From positions 801,541 to 865,540 of the forward strand of contig OZ022241.1 of NCBI GenBank assembly GCA_963978895.1: 64,000 bases of DNA, written 5' to 3'. Of this stretch, positions 1 to 21,085 are shown piece after piece; the first letter of the stretch is position 1; each line of letters begins with the position of its first letter. The notes under the pieces were generated by a model. That model searched no databases and had not been told where the DNA came from. It saw only the letters and a list, made by a program, of their open reading frames with translations. The translations under genes and the position numbers were made by a program. The DNA is from Erpobdella octoculata. Taxonomy: Eukaryota > Annelida > Clitellata > Hirudinida > Erpobdellidae.

Positions 1-31
1 CATTGACTTTTAAGTCACAGCTGAGTTTTTA

Positions 32-400
32 GGCGTGTCCGGCAAATTCTTAGTTGAGTAATTCATCGTGAGACAATTCATCGTGGCCAATTCATCGTCA
101 GACAATTCATCGTCAGACAATTCATCGTCAGACAATTCATCGTCAGACAATTCATCGTCAGACAATTCATCGTCAGACAATTCATCGTCAGACAATTCAT
201 CGTCAGACAATTCATCGTCAGACAATTCATCGTCAGACAATTCATCGTCAGACAATTCATCGTCAGACAATTCATCGTGGCCAATTCATCGTCAGACATT
301 TGATCATGAAGTCAATTCATTATGAAGAGGATTGATTATGAAACAATTTATCATTAAAAGATCATCGCGAAACAATTCATCGTAAAATTAAAAACATATT
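32..400. repeat. Terminal array of a Mutator-like transposon: 15-bp GACAATTCATCG-type minisatellite
   Basis: From about 60 to 300 there are some 14-15 copies of a 15-bp unit (consensus CAGACAATTCATCGT). They decay outward to about 370 into variants such as AAACAATTCATCG. Because the period is a multiple of three, all frames read through as artefactual pentapeptide repeats. The outer edge near 32 (GGCGTGTCCGGCAAATT) resembles the outer edge of the Mutator-like element ending at 45957 (GGTATCCGGGCAATTT on the minus strand), which also has GACAATT-CG units in its TIR. I therefore read this as one TIR of the same kind of element. I did not find its partner terminus in the window. Family assignment is inference. 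Confidence 0.6.
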
Positions 401-864
401 TATTTCATAAAAGTTAAAAACACAATTTTTTATTTTTTAGACGACAAAACCCAATTTTCGGTAACTTTGCCTAGAACAAACTTCGACTAATTTTCCATGT
501 TAAAAAAATCTTAGGCTTATTGCTATTTGTGAATAATGAAAAGTAAATAATGATGAAACAGTTTTTCATTAATAAGCATAAAAGCATTTAGATGATGCTG
601 TACATTTATAAAGTTTTCTATATAGTTTAAAAAGAAAACTTTATTTTTCACAATCACTTCTGTTTATACAGGCATGAAATTTTTACTATAACAAATTTTA
701 TATTAAAATGTGTATGTCACAAGTGTCGCCGTGATACTTGAAAATTTTATAATGTCTATAAAACAGCACGATTTCAGAATCACATTCATCCTTGTTCACA
801 ACAAGTGCTCTTATTATAGTTCAAAGTTACAAAATAGCGCAACCGAATATTTCCTACTTTGAAA
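401..864. other. 5' flank of gene E, no gene seen
   Basis: AT-rich sequence between the minisatellite and the first coding exon of gene E. It may hold the promoter and 5' UTR, but I recognise no defined element. Confidence 0.4.
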
Positions 865-8708
<7,844 letters not shown>

Positions 8709-11700
8709 GTTTTGTTTTAAATACTTCAAAGTCATCTATAATGAACTGATCTTATCATTGTGTTTTAGGAAATAAAACAGCCGTAGTTTTGAAATTATGA
8801 GTTAGCACTGATCAAACAAATGTATTGCAGGACCGAAAAAAAAACTAAATTTTTTGCGTGCGTCAAGTGCTGGTATATAAAAAGTTTGGATGGCCCTACG
8901 TAGGACTCGAAGCCCAACTGTCATTTCAGCAACTTCTTGCTTTATGCAATCTGAACTACAAAGCCATCGCTAACAAAACAATAAACTTTATTGTTAAGGT
9001 CTGTTATAAAAATGTAACCATGCTTAAAACGTTTTTAATTTTAGATCAAGAAATATTATCGAGAGAAGGCAAATCACATCATTCTATCCAAATAGTAAAA
9101 CTATGTAGAATTTCAAGATCTATTTTTAGATAATTTAGTTTTTTTACATTAGCAGCCTGTCACCTATTTTATCATTTTAATTAATTGCATATTTTTTTAA
9201 TACCGATTTTTAAGATAAAGTGAACGGATTGAATAATATAATATTACCATTCTTAGGAAAACATAAAAAAACTTTTTATTTGTTGAAATATTTTTTAATC
9301 TTGTCTTAAAATGTTGTATCGTTTTTGTTATTTGATTTGAATTAAATATATTGGATTATTTCTTGCAAATTTAAATAAAATTATTACTGTAATTTAAACC
9401 GGTTTGAAAACTGGAATGATTATTATAAATAACAGTCACACAAAAAAACAAAGAATTTTTAACGCAGTTCTATGTACATATTTTTTGTTTTCTATATTTT
9501 TTCCACAGTTGATTTGTTGATCCCAGAAAGTTCCCACTTAATCACTGACGGCTCCACGCAATTGAGCCTGTAACTGTACAGCGCAGTCACCCTCTGACTT
9601 TCTAGTGCTTTTCAAGTCTTCAAACATGGAATCAATGATAAAAAAAAACTATCCATATTTCTCAAGTATCGGTTTTTTTTGTTCCGCCAATGACATTCGA
9701 GATCTTTTGTCAAACCCCGTGTATCTAACGCAAATGAATGTTTTGCAACATTAAGTATAACAATTTTTTCAACTGACTTATCCATTGAAGTTTTACCTAC
9801 TTTCCTGAAAATTCAGATAAATGAACATCACATCAAGTTTTAGATTTTTTGGGCAGACTCGCAAAATTTAAAAAAACCTATTTAGCTGCTATATATTTTT
9901 TAACATATTTTTCTGAATATCCACACTTTTTTATAATACGATTATATTTAAAAATATTGATAGCGCTGATGTGCTTTAACATCTACTGACTGTTATCCTC
10001 AGAGCCGACAACATTATTACTTCCACAGCATATGAGACGAAAGTTTGTAAAAAACAGTAAAATTGTACCTAATAATAAAACCGAGTAAGGAACTAAAAAA
10101 GATTTTAAATAAAGAAAACACAAAACTATTTTTAAAATTTTATTTGCTCGGCTAGCTAAGTGAAAACACCACTGATGGACTGTTATGTATTTATGGACTT
10201 AAAGAAATAAATTTTATTGAGTCATATTATGGTGTTATTGCTATTCTATATATCAGCACTTACGTATAGTTAAGTTGAAATGATGTACTGGAAAATAATG
10301 ACTCAAAGTGGAGAAGGAGTAGTATCCGCAAGACCATAATAAATAGAGTTACAATAATTAATTCTAGATAAAATAAAAAAAGACCAAAGGTTGTTGCAGA
10401 ATTTGTAGTTTAAATGACATCATATTTTTTTTTGAAAACATTAATTATCTAGCATAAAATGAAAAGCAATTTTAAAAATTTGTAGTTTAAATGACATCCT
10501 ATTTTTTTTGAAAACAATAATTATCTAGAATAAAATGAAAATTTTTTTGAGAAGGTTGTCGTAAACAAAAACGTTATTGTGAAGGTCAAGAAAGAGGTTA
10601 ACCCTATTATATTTTTAAAAAAAAATTGAAAAAAGTACTTGAGACTATTTTCCAAATTTTTGGAAAAATAACTACGATTATTCTTTTTTGGTCATCAGCA
10701 CTATCTGGAAAAATGTTTAACATTAAAAATATTGAATATTGTAACATGAGGATTTCTGATTTTTTCTTTCAATCTTTTGCTAATATGATGCTTCTGGTTG
10801 TAGATAAATTTGAAGATTTAAAAAAAACTTGACTTTTTTTGTAAAAGCTGATGATGGGAAAAATAGGACGTAAGTAAATTTAATTTTTTTTAGAGATTTA
10901 TTGTTTAAAATTTCATACTTATTTTTTTGAAATTATTTAGATTTTTGCTTGATTTAAGTTTTGTTTGGCCGAAATGTTGTCCGTATCTGGGGGAGGGGTG
11001 CAAACACTTTATATGGGCCCTTATAGCCCGACTTTCCCCAATCGGGAGGTTCGGAATGTGGTAAACACAGTGCTGATATTTCTGTTGAGAAAATAGTTTT
11101 TATTAGTTAAATAAACTGAACATGTTTTAAATGAACTGAAAAAATGATATTGTGCAATAAATCCATTTAAAATATTGTTTATTGCGTTTCTTGCATTTTG
11201 CACATTTTAGTTACATGAGATGATCAATGTTGTAGATGATGTCTCGTTGGTTTCGTTTTGTTCTTCTTTCAACCTAAAATAAAACAAAACACCTTGGCAA
11301 TAATTGAATGTAGATTGTTTATTTTGTTTATCAAAAACCCTTGAAACTTTGCTGTTTAGCAATTGGTCATTTAATAAATGTTCCAAAAATTAGTCAGATT
11401 AGTTTTATGTAAGAATGTACCGGATAGCAAATCATATCAAAAGCCGGAATGCTAGGATGTTACAAAACTAGATTTAGCCGGATATCAGATGTTGGACACC
11501 GGAGCAGAAAACCAGATATCACGGATAATACATTTTTAGTTGGTTACTTGTGTTTGGGCAAAACATATTGGCAGATTAATGCAACTTTAAAACAGCCATT
11601 ATGATTGTTAAAAAATATAAATGACGACAATCAACAAACAAATAAAATTATTTTACTATATGTATTATATTTGCAGCGGGTATTTTATTTAAATCGCATT

Positions 11701-12779
11701 TCTAATAACACATTTAAAATTACCAAAATACTTCTCTTTTCCTACCATTTGAATCCTAGCCTTAGGCAGCAACGTGAGACCACTTATCTGGTCAATTGCC
11801 TTTCAAACTTTAAAAATATTAGCTGTTTGTCTAACTACATTAACACGTTTTGCCCAACGTGTTCTAGATAATCTAAGCAATCAAGAGTTGCCAAGCCCTA
11901 TAGACGAGGGCACTCCTTTAAGTGAAAAGAAATAAAAAACTATGACCAAGCACTATCAAACATTCTATTGAATTGACTAGTCTCATCCATGGCTATAATT
12001 GCAATTTAATAGTGTTTCATTGCTTAATAATTATAACAATGAAATAATTTTGAAGAACTTTCATTTTATATATGAAGAAGATAGAAATTAATAGTTCAAA
12101 TATCTGGTTTCACTCTTAGGTCGAACCAATTTTTTTGTAGATCACAAAAAAATTATACTGTTTGATGTATTTCATTTTGGCGTGGAAAGGAAATAAATTC
12201 GGTTAAAGTTCTGTTATCATGTTCTAGTGGTTTTAACAAAAGAAAATAATTTTGGTAAATGAGGGTTGTATAATGGAAGTTAAATTTAAAAAATCGCTCT
12301 GTACTAAATTTTTAGGTCTAGTATAAATTTAAGAAAGGCAGTGCAGCGGGAGCGATTTTCAGATTCAATTAAAAGTTCAGTTTTCAACTGTCGTGGGCCC
12401 TCAGCCCAGCGGGGGGTTCAAGTCAAAATCTCCGCAGTTCCCCATTTTCGATGGGCCTGTTATTTGCCATAATATTTAAAACAATTTATTTTGTTTTAAG
12501 AAATTCGGTCATTATTAAATCATATCCTATACGGATTTGTTATACTTGGTACAAAATGGTAGTCTAAAAAAATTCATTAACGATAATAGAAAAACTGTTG
12601 CGTTTGTTGCTTTTGAATGGTCGTACAATTGAAAAAGTGGAAATAAGTAAACGAGAAGTAATGCAGATTATCATTCGTAAGACATTACTTAAATTTTAGT
12701 AGATTGGTTTTGAGCCAATTTGTGGGGTTTTGAACTTTACAATGTGATTTCAAAAAAAATGTTATAAATACAAATTAAT
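8709..12779. other. Intergenic: gene E 3' flank, decayed LINE, small tandem duplication
   Basis: No convincing gene. About 10310-10410 matches, with many substitutions, the antisense of the CR1/L2-like RT region seen intact at 31330-31415 (AAGACCATA.TA.AGA.TT..A.TA.T.AATTC), so it is an old fragment. About 10400-10470 and 10480-10545 are a direct duplication of a 70-80 bp AT-rich unit. Short GC-richer islands at about 10980-11060 and 12340-12460 look like repeat debris. Confidence 0.6.
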
Positions 12780-13823
12780 TTACTTATTTTTTTGGAACTT
12801 TTTTGTAAAAAAATCTTGAATCACTTGATGTATTTTTTCTGTCGTAATAGGCTGATACACTGTAGATTTTTTCTTTTGCCTTTCCAAGAACAAAGATTTT
12901 AATTGAATTCAATAAAGTACAATTTCTATAATGACAATTAATTTTATAGAAAACAAAATTTCAATTGGTAACCTATTTTTAAGATAGATTGTATTTCGTT
13001 TGCTTACTTTCTTAGACAATAAGACAACCAGCAACCCAACAACGCAAGTCCAATCAATACCGATGCAGATAAAAGTAGGAAAATCAAAGGTCTGCCCATA
13101 AAGTCTGATTTTAAAGCTGTAAAAATGTTTTTAGTTTAAACTTTCTTACAAGGAAACAGTTGTATTAAAAAAGTTTACTTACGTCTCTCCTTTTCGGCTG
13201 AAACAGTAAGAACTGATTTCATGAGGCATTCCTTGTGAGCAGAAAGTTGGCAAACAACGTCACAAACGTATTTTCCAGACTGTTTCCTGTTTATCGCATG
13301 TAAATGACATCCACGTATTTCTGTTTTAACCATTCCATGACTGTGAGTCCACAAGCATGAGCATTTAATATTGGCGCTACTAATAAAAGAACAGGTGATG
13401 TTCTCTTCAGGTTTTGGTGTCACTGTTTCTGAATTAGTTGATTTGATGTCTGAAATCAGTTTTTAAATGGTATAATGTAAGAATTACTTCTATATTTAAA
13501 AAAAAAACAAAAAATATTTTACTCCAAACGTTGAATGTCGGTAAAGCACAAGGTTCAATTTGAAAGAATCCTTTTGCATGACATCTAAAGATGACGTCAT
13601 TCATGTCCTTGTTAACTTTAATTTCATCGTGAAGAGAAAAAATATTCAATCCTCTACGATGTCCTGCTTGAAAGTTTTCTTCAAGCTCATGTCCATTTTT
13701 ATATCCTCTGATCCATCCCATTGCAGGTGATTGAGTCAAATTCCCGTTAAATTCAAACATGCAAGTTCTACTTAGAATATCGGGAGGAACATCTTTGCAG
13801 TCATTTTCACCAATCATCACTCG

Positions 13824-13825
<2 letters not shown>

Positions 13826-13857
<32 letters not shown>

Positions 13858-14153
13858 TATTTCTATAGCGCTATTTCCGCAGTGTTCAATAGCGCTCGGT
13901 CATGAACTTGGTAAACAGATATGTTTTAAGTCCACGACGGAAAACTGTGAGAGAAGTAGAGTTAGTAAGAGAAGAAGGAAGAGAGTTCCAGAGATAGAAG
14001 GAGAAATGGAAAGAGAAGATGGTGGTGGCAAAACCAAAGGAAGAGGATTTAGGGATTTAGAGGACTTGTTGAAATAGATTAGTTCAAACTTGTCAGGATT
14101 AAGTTTAAGACACATAGAAGAACTCCAGGATATAATAGATTGAAGGCAGGAAG
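13826..14153 (-). mobile_element. CR1/L2-like LINE fragment inserted in gene A Ig2 exon
   Basis: The 3' end carries the ATAGCGCTATTTCCGC motif and an (ATCA)n tail. The other side matches the RT-region sequence of the LINE at 30873-32690. Compared with that copy, about 515 bp is missing between the 3' part and the RT-derived part, so this is an internally deleted copy. Host sequence GATCA occurs at both edges, and removing the insert leaves the frame colinear with gene B, so the insertion point is exonic. Confidence 0.85.
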
Positions 14154-14819
14154 ATCAGATCCGATGTTGGAATGGCATTTTAAACCTTGTGTTTAAATTA
14201 TTAATTTTATGTTACAACATACGTATATTAGATCAAGTAATATTAAACTGCGCCTAGTCCTCACTGCATCAGATTGACAAAAACTGCGAGAAACTTGCTG
14301 AAATTATTATTTTACAACACAGCACAGATGTTCTGCAAAAATTGTGAAAAACCCGTTTCGTAAAATTATTTTTATATGTACGCTCTACATAAATTACCAT
14401 GTTATTTTAAATCATTTTAATTATAAAAAATAATTTTTCCATACTAACTGCCAACTACTAAGTTTATAGCAGGATTAATAATTTTAAAATCTCCGTTTAA
14501 AGTCTTGCAAATATAAACTCCAGCGCTTTCTTTATTTGCTTTTAACAATTTGAGATTGCAAACATGTTCATCTGCACGACACGAAGCTTCATAGTTTTCT
14601 CTCACATCATTGTTGGTCAAGTCGTAGAGATCAATTTCTTTTTCAGGTGTGTCATGACGTCGATAAACCCATCTCAAATAATCTAAGTTTGGATGACTGT
14701 GATTGCATACAAACTCCACAGATTGGCCAATATTTACAACTACTGTTTCAATTTCATAACTTTGAGCTAAAAATAACAAGAATTAAATTTGCCAGTGTAA
14801 CATTTGTAAGCTCCTTATA

Positions 14820-14960
14820 TTAACGTCAACGCTGGTTGTTGATTGCTTGCATGAATGTTTGCAAATCTTTAAAGTGAAAATTAACTAATTTCCCGTCATT
14901 TAATTGAGCCAAAATTAAACAAAATAGGCTCACTTCTCATGACAATGCATTCTAATAAAA
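14820..14960. repeat. Dispersed repeat, second copy of 5945-6100
   Basis: AACGTCAACGCTGG..TTGATTGCTTGC..GTTTGCAAA..AATTAACTAATTTCCCGTCATT.AATTGAG, as in the copy at 5945. It lies upstream of gene A exon 2, inside intron 1. Confidence 0.6.
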
Positions 14961-15012
14961 TTTAAAAAACTTTGAGAATTTTTTTTTAATAATAATTATA
15001 TATGTTTCAAAA

Positions 15013-16379
15013 CAGGTGTCTCCAAACATTTCTGCCAGAGGGCCGCCTGTCAACAGAAGTTTGTGGGGCCGACTAAACACTAGAGGTCCAAATAAATAAA
15101 ATTAAAACATAGATGTTGTTTTTAATTATAAATTTAATATTATTATATTTATAACTTAAGAATTATTTGATATTGTATACTAATACATTGATACACTGCA
15201 CACGAACACCTGTATTAGTGAGAATGTTGAAACTAGTAGATATATCCGGCTTTAGATTTGATTTCCCCAACATCAACAGTGACCTGAGATTATCATCAGA
15301 CAAGTTAGTTCTTAAATTGTTCTTCACTTATTTCATTCTCGAAAATGTTAGTTCCAAAGATTAAAAGGTACCTTGATGCATTAGGGGTTTGGTGACATTT
15401 AGGCGGGCGACAGTTAAGCGCGCGACATATAGGCAGCGACTTATGGGCAGATGGACGTATCGGTGGAATGACATTTAGGCGTAGCAACATTTAGGGGTGC
15501 CACATTTAGGGCACGACATATAGGGGCGCGACTTGTAGGCAACAACAAATATACTGATTAATATACTGATTTTTGATCCACTTAAAATTTAATTTAGCTT
15601 AAAATAGTAGTCTATTGGTTTTATGGGTCAACTTTTCTGGTATTTTATATCGCTTGATTTTTTGTCTGTGAACATTAAATCTCTTAAGAAACAAATCAAG
15701 CAATTAAACCTAAACATGAATTTGTTTGACTATATACCAATCCGAGGATTTTCCACACGAGAATATTCAAATAAAGGGACTCTGTACTTTTTAAACTTAA
15801 GTTGCATGCGCCTAAATGTCCAAACCCCTAAATATCCATCAAGTTTTTTTCGTCCGCCTAAATGTCCATCCACCCATTTGTCGTCCGCTTAAATGTCCAT
15901 CTACCCATTTGTCGTGCGCTCATATGGATTCGCCCAAATGTCGCACGCCGATCTGACGTCCGCCTAAGTGTTACGATACCGCATTAGGAAAGTCTTCCTT
16001 GGACAAAAACTGGTAAAAACTCAACTTGCCCTTAAGGAGGTAATTTGCTTGCAAGTCAATGACCTCCAGCTAATTCCACACATTTAGCACACAATGCTTG
16101 ATGGTGTGAATAATACTGTGCTGGAACATTGGTTGTGGAATGTGTTTCTCATTACACATCTGCTTCACTTGTCCAACCAAGTCTTTTTTTCATGCCGCTC
16201 ATGTTCTTTCTTTCATCAACAGTCAAGCAACCGAAGTTAGTCCAGTCCATGAAAAATAATATTTTAGAAAAATTAATACAAACTATATTTTTTTTTAAAT
16301 ATAAAAGGTCTTCAGAGGCTGCATGAGAAGACCTCGCGGGTTGCATCTGGCCCGCATGGCCACAGTTTGGACACCCCTG
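15013..16379. mobile_element. Decayed hAT-like transposon in gene A intron 1
   Basis: Ends are CAGGTGTCTCCAAAC and (inverted) CAGGGGTGTCCAAACTGTGG, with GAGGGCCGCC / CTGGCCCGC close inside, a hAT-type terminal style. Flanks TTTCAAAA and TTTTTAAA are an approximate 8-bp duplication. The minus strand at 16152-16346 keeps a short ORF, but I recognise no transposase motif. A younger element (15386-15980) is nested inside. Confidence 0.6.
15386..15980. mobile_element. Small non-autonomous element with tandem-unit TIRs and 8-bp TSD
   Basis: Flanked by perfect GCATTAGG duplications (15378-15385 and 15981-15988). The ends GGTTTGGTGACATTTAGGCGG and (inverted) GGTATCGTAACACTTAGGCG match. Each terminal region is a run of degenerate 13-20 bp units around GACATTTAGGCG, the same layout as the GACAATT-CG TIRs at 44227/45957. 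No coding capacity is seen. Mutator-like by analogy; hAT is the alternative given the 8-bp TSD. Confidence 0.75.
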
Positions 16380-16494
16380 TTTTTAAATTCTAAAAAATGT
16401 CATTTTACGGCTTACTTGTTAAATGACGGTATTAATTATTTATTGTATCCCTAAATTAGTCATTTTCAGTGTTATTCAGTTTAATTTATCAATT

Positions 16495-16765
16495 ACTAGC
16501 GGGTTACCCGGCGTTGCTCGGGGGTTTTCAGAGGTTTTTTATCATTTTTCTCTCTTGCTCCCGTTTCCTTCCCCGCTTGCTCTCCCGTTTCCGTCCCCGC
16601 TTGCTCTCCCGTTTCCGTTCCCGCTTACTCTCCCGTTTCCGTTTCCGTTCCCGCTTGCTCTCCCGTTTCCGTTCCCGCTTACTCTCCCGTTTCCGTTCCC
16701 GCTTGCTCTCCCGTTTCCGTTCCCGCTCGCGATCATTTTTTCTTTTCCACTCTTTCATAACTTAT
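16495..16765 (+). repeat. Dispersed ACCCGGCGTTG-type repeat with 24-bp tandem body
   Basis: Head ACTAGCGGGTTACCCGGCGT, then repeated CGTTCCCGCTTGCTCTCCCGTTTC-like 24-bp units. Open frames across it (Ser/Arg/Leu- or Gly/Asn-rich) come from the repeat. Confidence 0.8.
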
Positions 16766-17146
16766 TTCAGCCCATAAAACTTAAAATAGATTTGCTAAAA
16801 GTTGCTTGAAGCCTTCAAACGTTGTTACGTAAACAAAATTTGAATTTTATTACGCAATTACCTTCGATGGTCGTACATAGGAACTTTTGACCTGGAAAGT
16901 TAAGAAGGGGAAAAAGTTAAGAAGGTTTGGACTCCTTCTCCGATCCTCCGGCTCAGGGGGACAAAAAACCTTCCGGGCCAAAAGTGCCTATACATCATCA
17001 TTGCATAAGTTTTCGAAGCACTGTTTACAATTGCGTAACAGGCATTACTTGCTAATGAACTTCTTAACATTAAGAAGTCCATGACTTGCTTCCCAGTCTT
17101 GTATAATGTGACCGATTGCGCGTTATTACTAATTATTAAGAGATAG

Positions 17147-17537
<391 letters not shown>

Positions 17538-17544
17538 GCTGCTC

Positions 17545-17675
17545 ATTTTTTGACGGATTTAAAATTTTTTTTTTTTATTTGATTCCCCTTGACTCTCAAG
17601 GTTGTGTGAAAATTTCATTACGATCGGATGAATGGTGTAGCAATGCATAAAGGACATACATATATACAAAAATTC

Positions 17676-17711
<36 letters not shown>
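17545..17711 (+). repeat. Dispersed repeat tail (GATCGGATGAATGGTGTAGC) ending in (TA)n
   Basis: Contains TTTGATTCCCCTTGACTCTC..TTTCATTACGATCGGATGAATGGTGTAGCAATGCATAAA and then ATTCATTTATATATA. A second copy is at 19065-19216. This is the kind of 3' end seen on many invertebrate retroposons and may be the other end of the ACCCGGCGTTG-type element. Confidence 0.65.
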
Positions 17712-17715
<4 letters not shown>

Positions 17716-17734
17716 TTCTCTCTCGTTTCCTTTC

Positions 17735-18400
17735 CCACCTGCTTTCCCACTCCTGTTCGCTTTCCCGTTTTCGGTCGTTTTCCCGCTGCCGGTCGCTTTC
17801 CCGCTCCCGGTCGCTTTCCCGCTCCCGGTCGCTTTCCCGCTCCCGGTCGCTTTCCCGCTCCCGGTCGCTTTCCCGCTCCCGGTCGCTTTCCCGCTCCCGG
17901 TCGCTTTCCCGCTCCCGGTCGCTTTCCCGCTCCCGGTCGCTTTCCCGCTCCCGGTCGCTTTCCCGCTCCCGGTCGCTTTCCCGCTCCCGGTCGCTTTCCC
18001 GCTCCCGGTCGCTTTCCCGCTCCCGGTCGCTTTCCCGCTTCCGGTCGCTTTCCCGCTCCCGGTCGCTTTCCCGCTCCCGGTCGCTTTCCCGCTCCCGGTC
18101 ACTTTCCCGCTCCCGGTCACTTTCTCGCTCCCTTTCCCGCTCCCGGTCACTTTCCCGCTCCCTTTCCCGCTCCCTTTCCCGCTCCCTTTCCCGCTCCCTT
18201 TCCCGCTCTCGGTCGCTTTCCCGCTCCCGGTTCCTTTCCCGCTCTCGGTCGCTTTCCCGCTCCCGGTCGCTTTCCCGCTCCCGGTCGCTGTCCCGCTCCC
18301 GGTCGCTGTCCCGTTCCCGCTCGCGTTTGCTCTCCCATTCCCATTCCCGCTCACGCTTGCTTTTCCGTTCCCGCTCGCTGTCCGTTCCGGATCGCTTTCC
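17735..18400. repeat. 18-bp minisatellite CCCGGTCGCTTTCCCGCT
   Basis: About 35 copies, the central ones nearly perfect, with 12-bp CCCGCTCCCTTT variants in the right half. Because 18 is a multiple of three, both strands give long open frames (Ser-Arg-Leu, Glu-Arg-Asp or Gly-Ser-Lys repeats) that I do not count as genes. The unit is the body of the ACCCGGCGTTG-type repeat, here expanded and bracketed by (TA)n arrays. Confidence 0.92.
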
Positions 18401-18433
18401 CGTTTCTATAATAGACAAACTAACCCACAAACA

Positions 18434-18683
<250 letters not shown>

Positions 18684-18940
18684 AGAGGTCGGGAAAACGA
18701 CCGAAAACGGGAAAGCGAACAGGAGTGGGAAAGCAGGTGGGAAAGGAAACAGGAGAGAAAGAGACAAACATTAAAAAAACCTCTAAAATATATATATATA
18801 TATATTGCGAATAAACTGTGGAATCAATAGCTTTTCGTTTAGGTGGCATAATTAATTCGATAGATAGATTTGAAATTTGAAATTGTATTTTTTCAGCCAA
18901 TTTTCAATATATGACGATGTTTTAAAGGAAATAGTTTTGT

Positions 18941-19216
<276 letters not shown>

Positions 19217-20540
19217 GAAAAAAATTAACCTGAAATCAATGGCTGACAAATAATTAATAGCCACAAACACAAATCGTAGAATAATGCCATTTTCATGTAA
19301 CATTGCACTTACAAAGTACAAATTACAATTTTAGTAAAAACTGTACCTTTGTTTGGATAGCCTAACTTCTTACTTATATCTTAACTCAACTGAGCCAAAC
19401 AATGCACCAACTATTCGTCAGTTTGAATTCAGAGAGTATACAGCATTCTTTTGACTGGTTGCTTCAATAGAAAACGATCTCTGAACAAAATTTAAAAAAG
19501 AAAGAAAGAAAACGTGAAAAGTTAAGATGAAAGTAAAAGAAAAAAAGATTAAGTAAATAAATGAGAAATAATGAAAACAAGTTCATATTTAAATCTTCCT
19601 TGCTTAGGGAAGACCGTGGTTGTATGTTACAACTTCGATATCTCTGTTAAGAATAACACATAGTTAATAATTTTTAGCAATTATTATTTTTGGTCGAACC
19701 TTCACTTTTTGATAATAAAATTTGAATTTTCATGTTGCTTATTTTAATTTTATTGTGTTTTTTTCCGCATACGTTTGTAAGTTTTAACAAACACAATTTA
19801 AGAAAAACCACAGTAGATATTAGCTTCTACTTTAAACTAGAAACAAATAAAACTAATTTAACACTTTGAAAAAAAATTAAACGTTAGTTTTGTTCTTTAA
19901 TCTGTCGCTTAATTTTATAATTCTCCTTGAAATAGTGCATGTCATGCTTGTTACATGCTATCACAAGCAGTCCCGTTTTTATATGAGCCCACTGATTTCA
20001 TGTTTCAGAAATTAGGACTGTCATTTGGAAGTCTTTTTTATTTTAAAGTTACAATATTTCAGTCATTAATTTTTTTTTATAATTGTTTAATTTTCTATTT
20101 TTTTGGATATACTCTTATTATTCATTGCACATTTTTTGTTTTTAGCAATGACTTACAAAAATGAATCAGACCGCATTTGCTCAGATTCAGTCGTATTGGT
20201 TTGGCTATTTGACTGATACTTCAGTCAATAAAGCTCTTTTTACAGAAATAAAACAAACAGACATACTGTTTTGAAAGCATTAAACCTGGAGAAGAAAAAG
20301 AGGTCCAATTAAGATGTAAATTTTTCAAAAGAAAAAGGCAAGACTAACAATTCAGCAAGAAAAAAAAACCAAAGTTAAGCAAAGCTAATAAAACATCCAA
20401 GTTTGTTGCAGGTCTAAATAGAACAGCGTGTCTGGTTCACGCTCAACTGTTCAACAAAGACTGAATTCAATGCCACGCAGGGCTGAATAACACTTATTGT
20501 GAATGCTTGTTTGATATCTGTAACATTAATCCCAGGCTTG

Positions 20541-20578
20541 TGTAACAAACAACCCTTTGACCGGGGTTGTTTGTTACA
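20541..20578. repeat. Perfect 15-bp inverted repeat (hairpin)
   Basis: TGTAACAAACAACCC, an 8-nt spacer, and its exact reverse complement. The arm resembles that of the hairpin at 47634-47670 (TGTGACAAC..GCCCC). Could be the end of a mobile element; function unknown. Confidence 0.8.
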
Positions 20579-21085
20579 TTTGGATGCCTACAGAAATTAT
20601 TTTTTGAAAACATATATGTTATAAAAAAAACTAGTATTTCTAAAAAAATGTCCTTGAGAAGCGGTCTGGAGAGAAGGGACAAATATGGGGATAACTTGTG
20701 ATTATGTGATTTGATGAAAACATTTTGCTCAATGTCACATTTTAGTTTTTGGTAAATGATGATGCATTTTTATGTGCATTTCAATTAGTTTCATTTAATT
20801 GTAGTTAAACTGGTAAGTGCCAGCCAATGCGAAATATAGTTGAAACAACCTGATAATATTTATAAATGGTTTTTACATATCTCTTTGAATAAGGAAGTTT
20901 TAAAAGTCATTGCAATATCTGCGCACCTTTACTCTAGCCGTCTAATAGAACTAAGAATTATTTCGCTGGTAGACACGGAAGTAACTACAATGTATAGTCA
21001 TGTTTTTCTTAATGTAAACATATTTTCGAAAACATTATTGCTTAAGCTACTATGACAACATGAATTAAATGTTATTTCTAATTAT

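Noticed and set aside
60..300. CRISPR-like array
   Set aside because: Units are contiguous 15-mers without spacers, in a eukaryotic genome.
10..325. Pentapeptide-repeat frames (SDDEL, NSSSD) on both strands
   Set aside because: Readings of the 15-bp transposon-end minisatellite, with no splice or start support.
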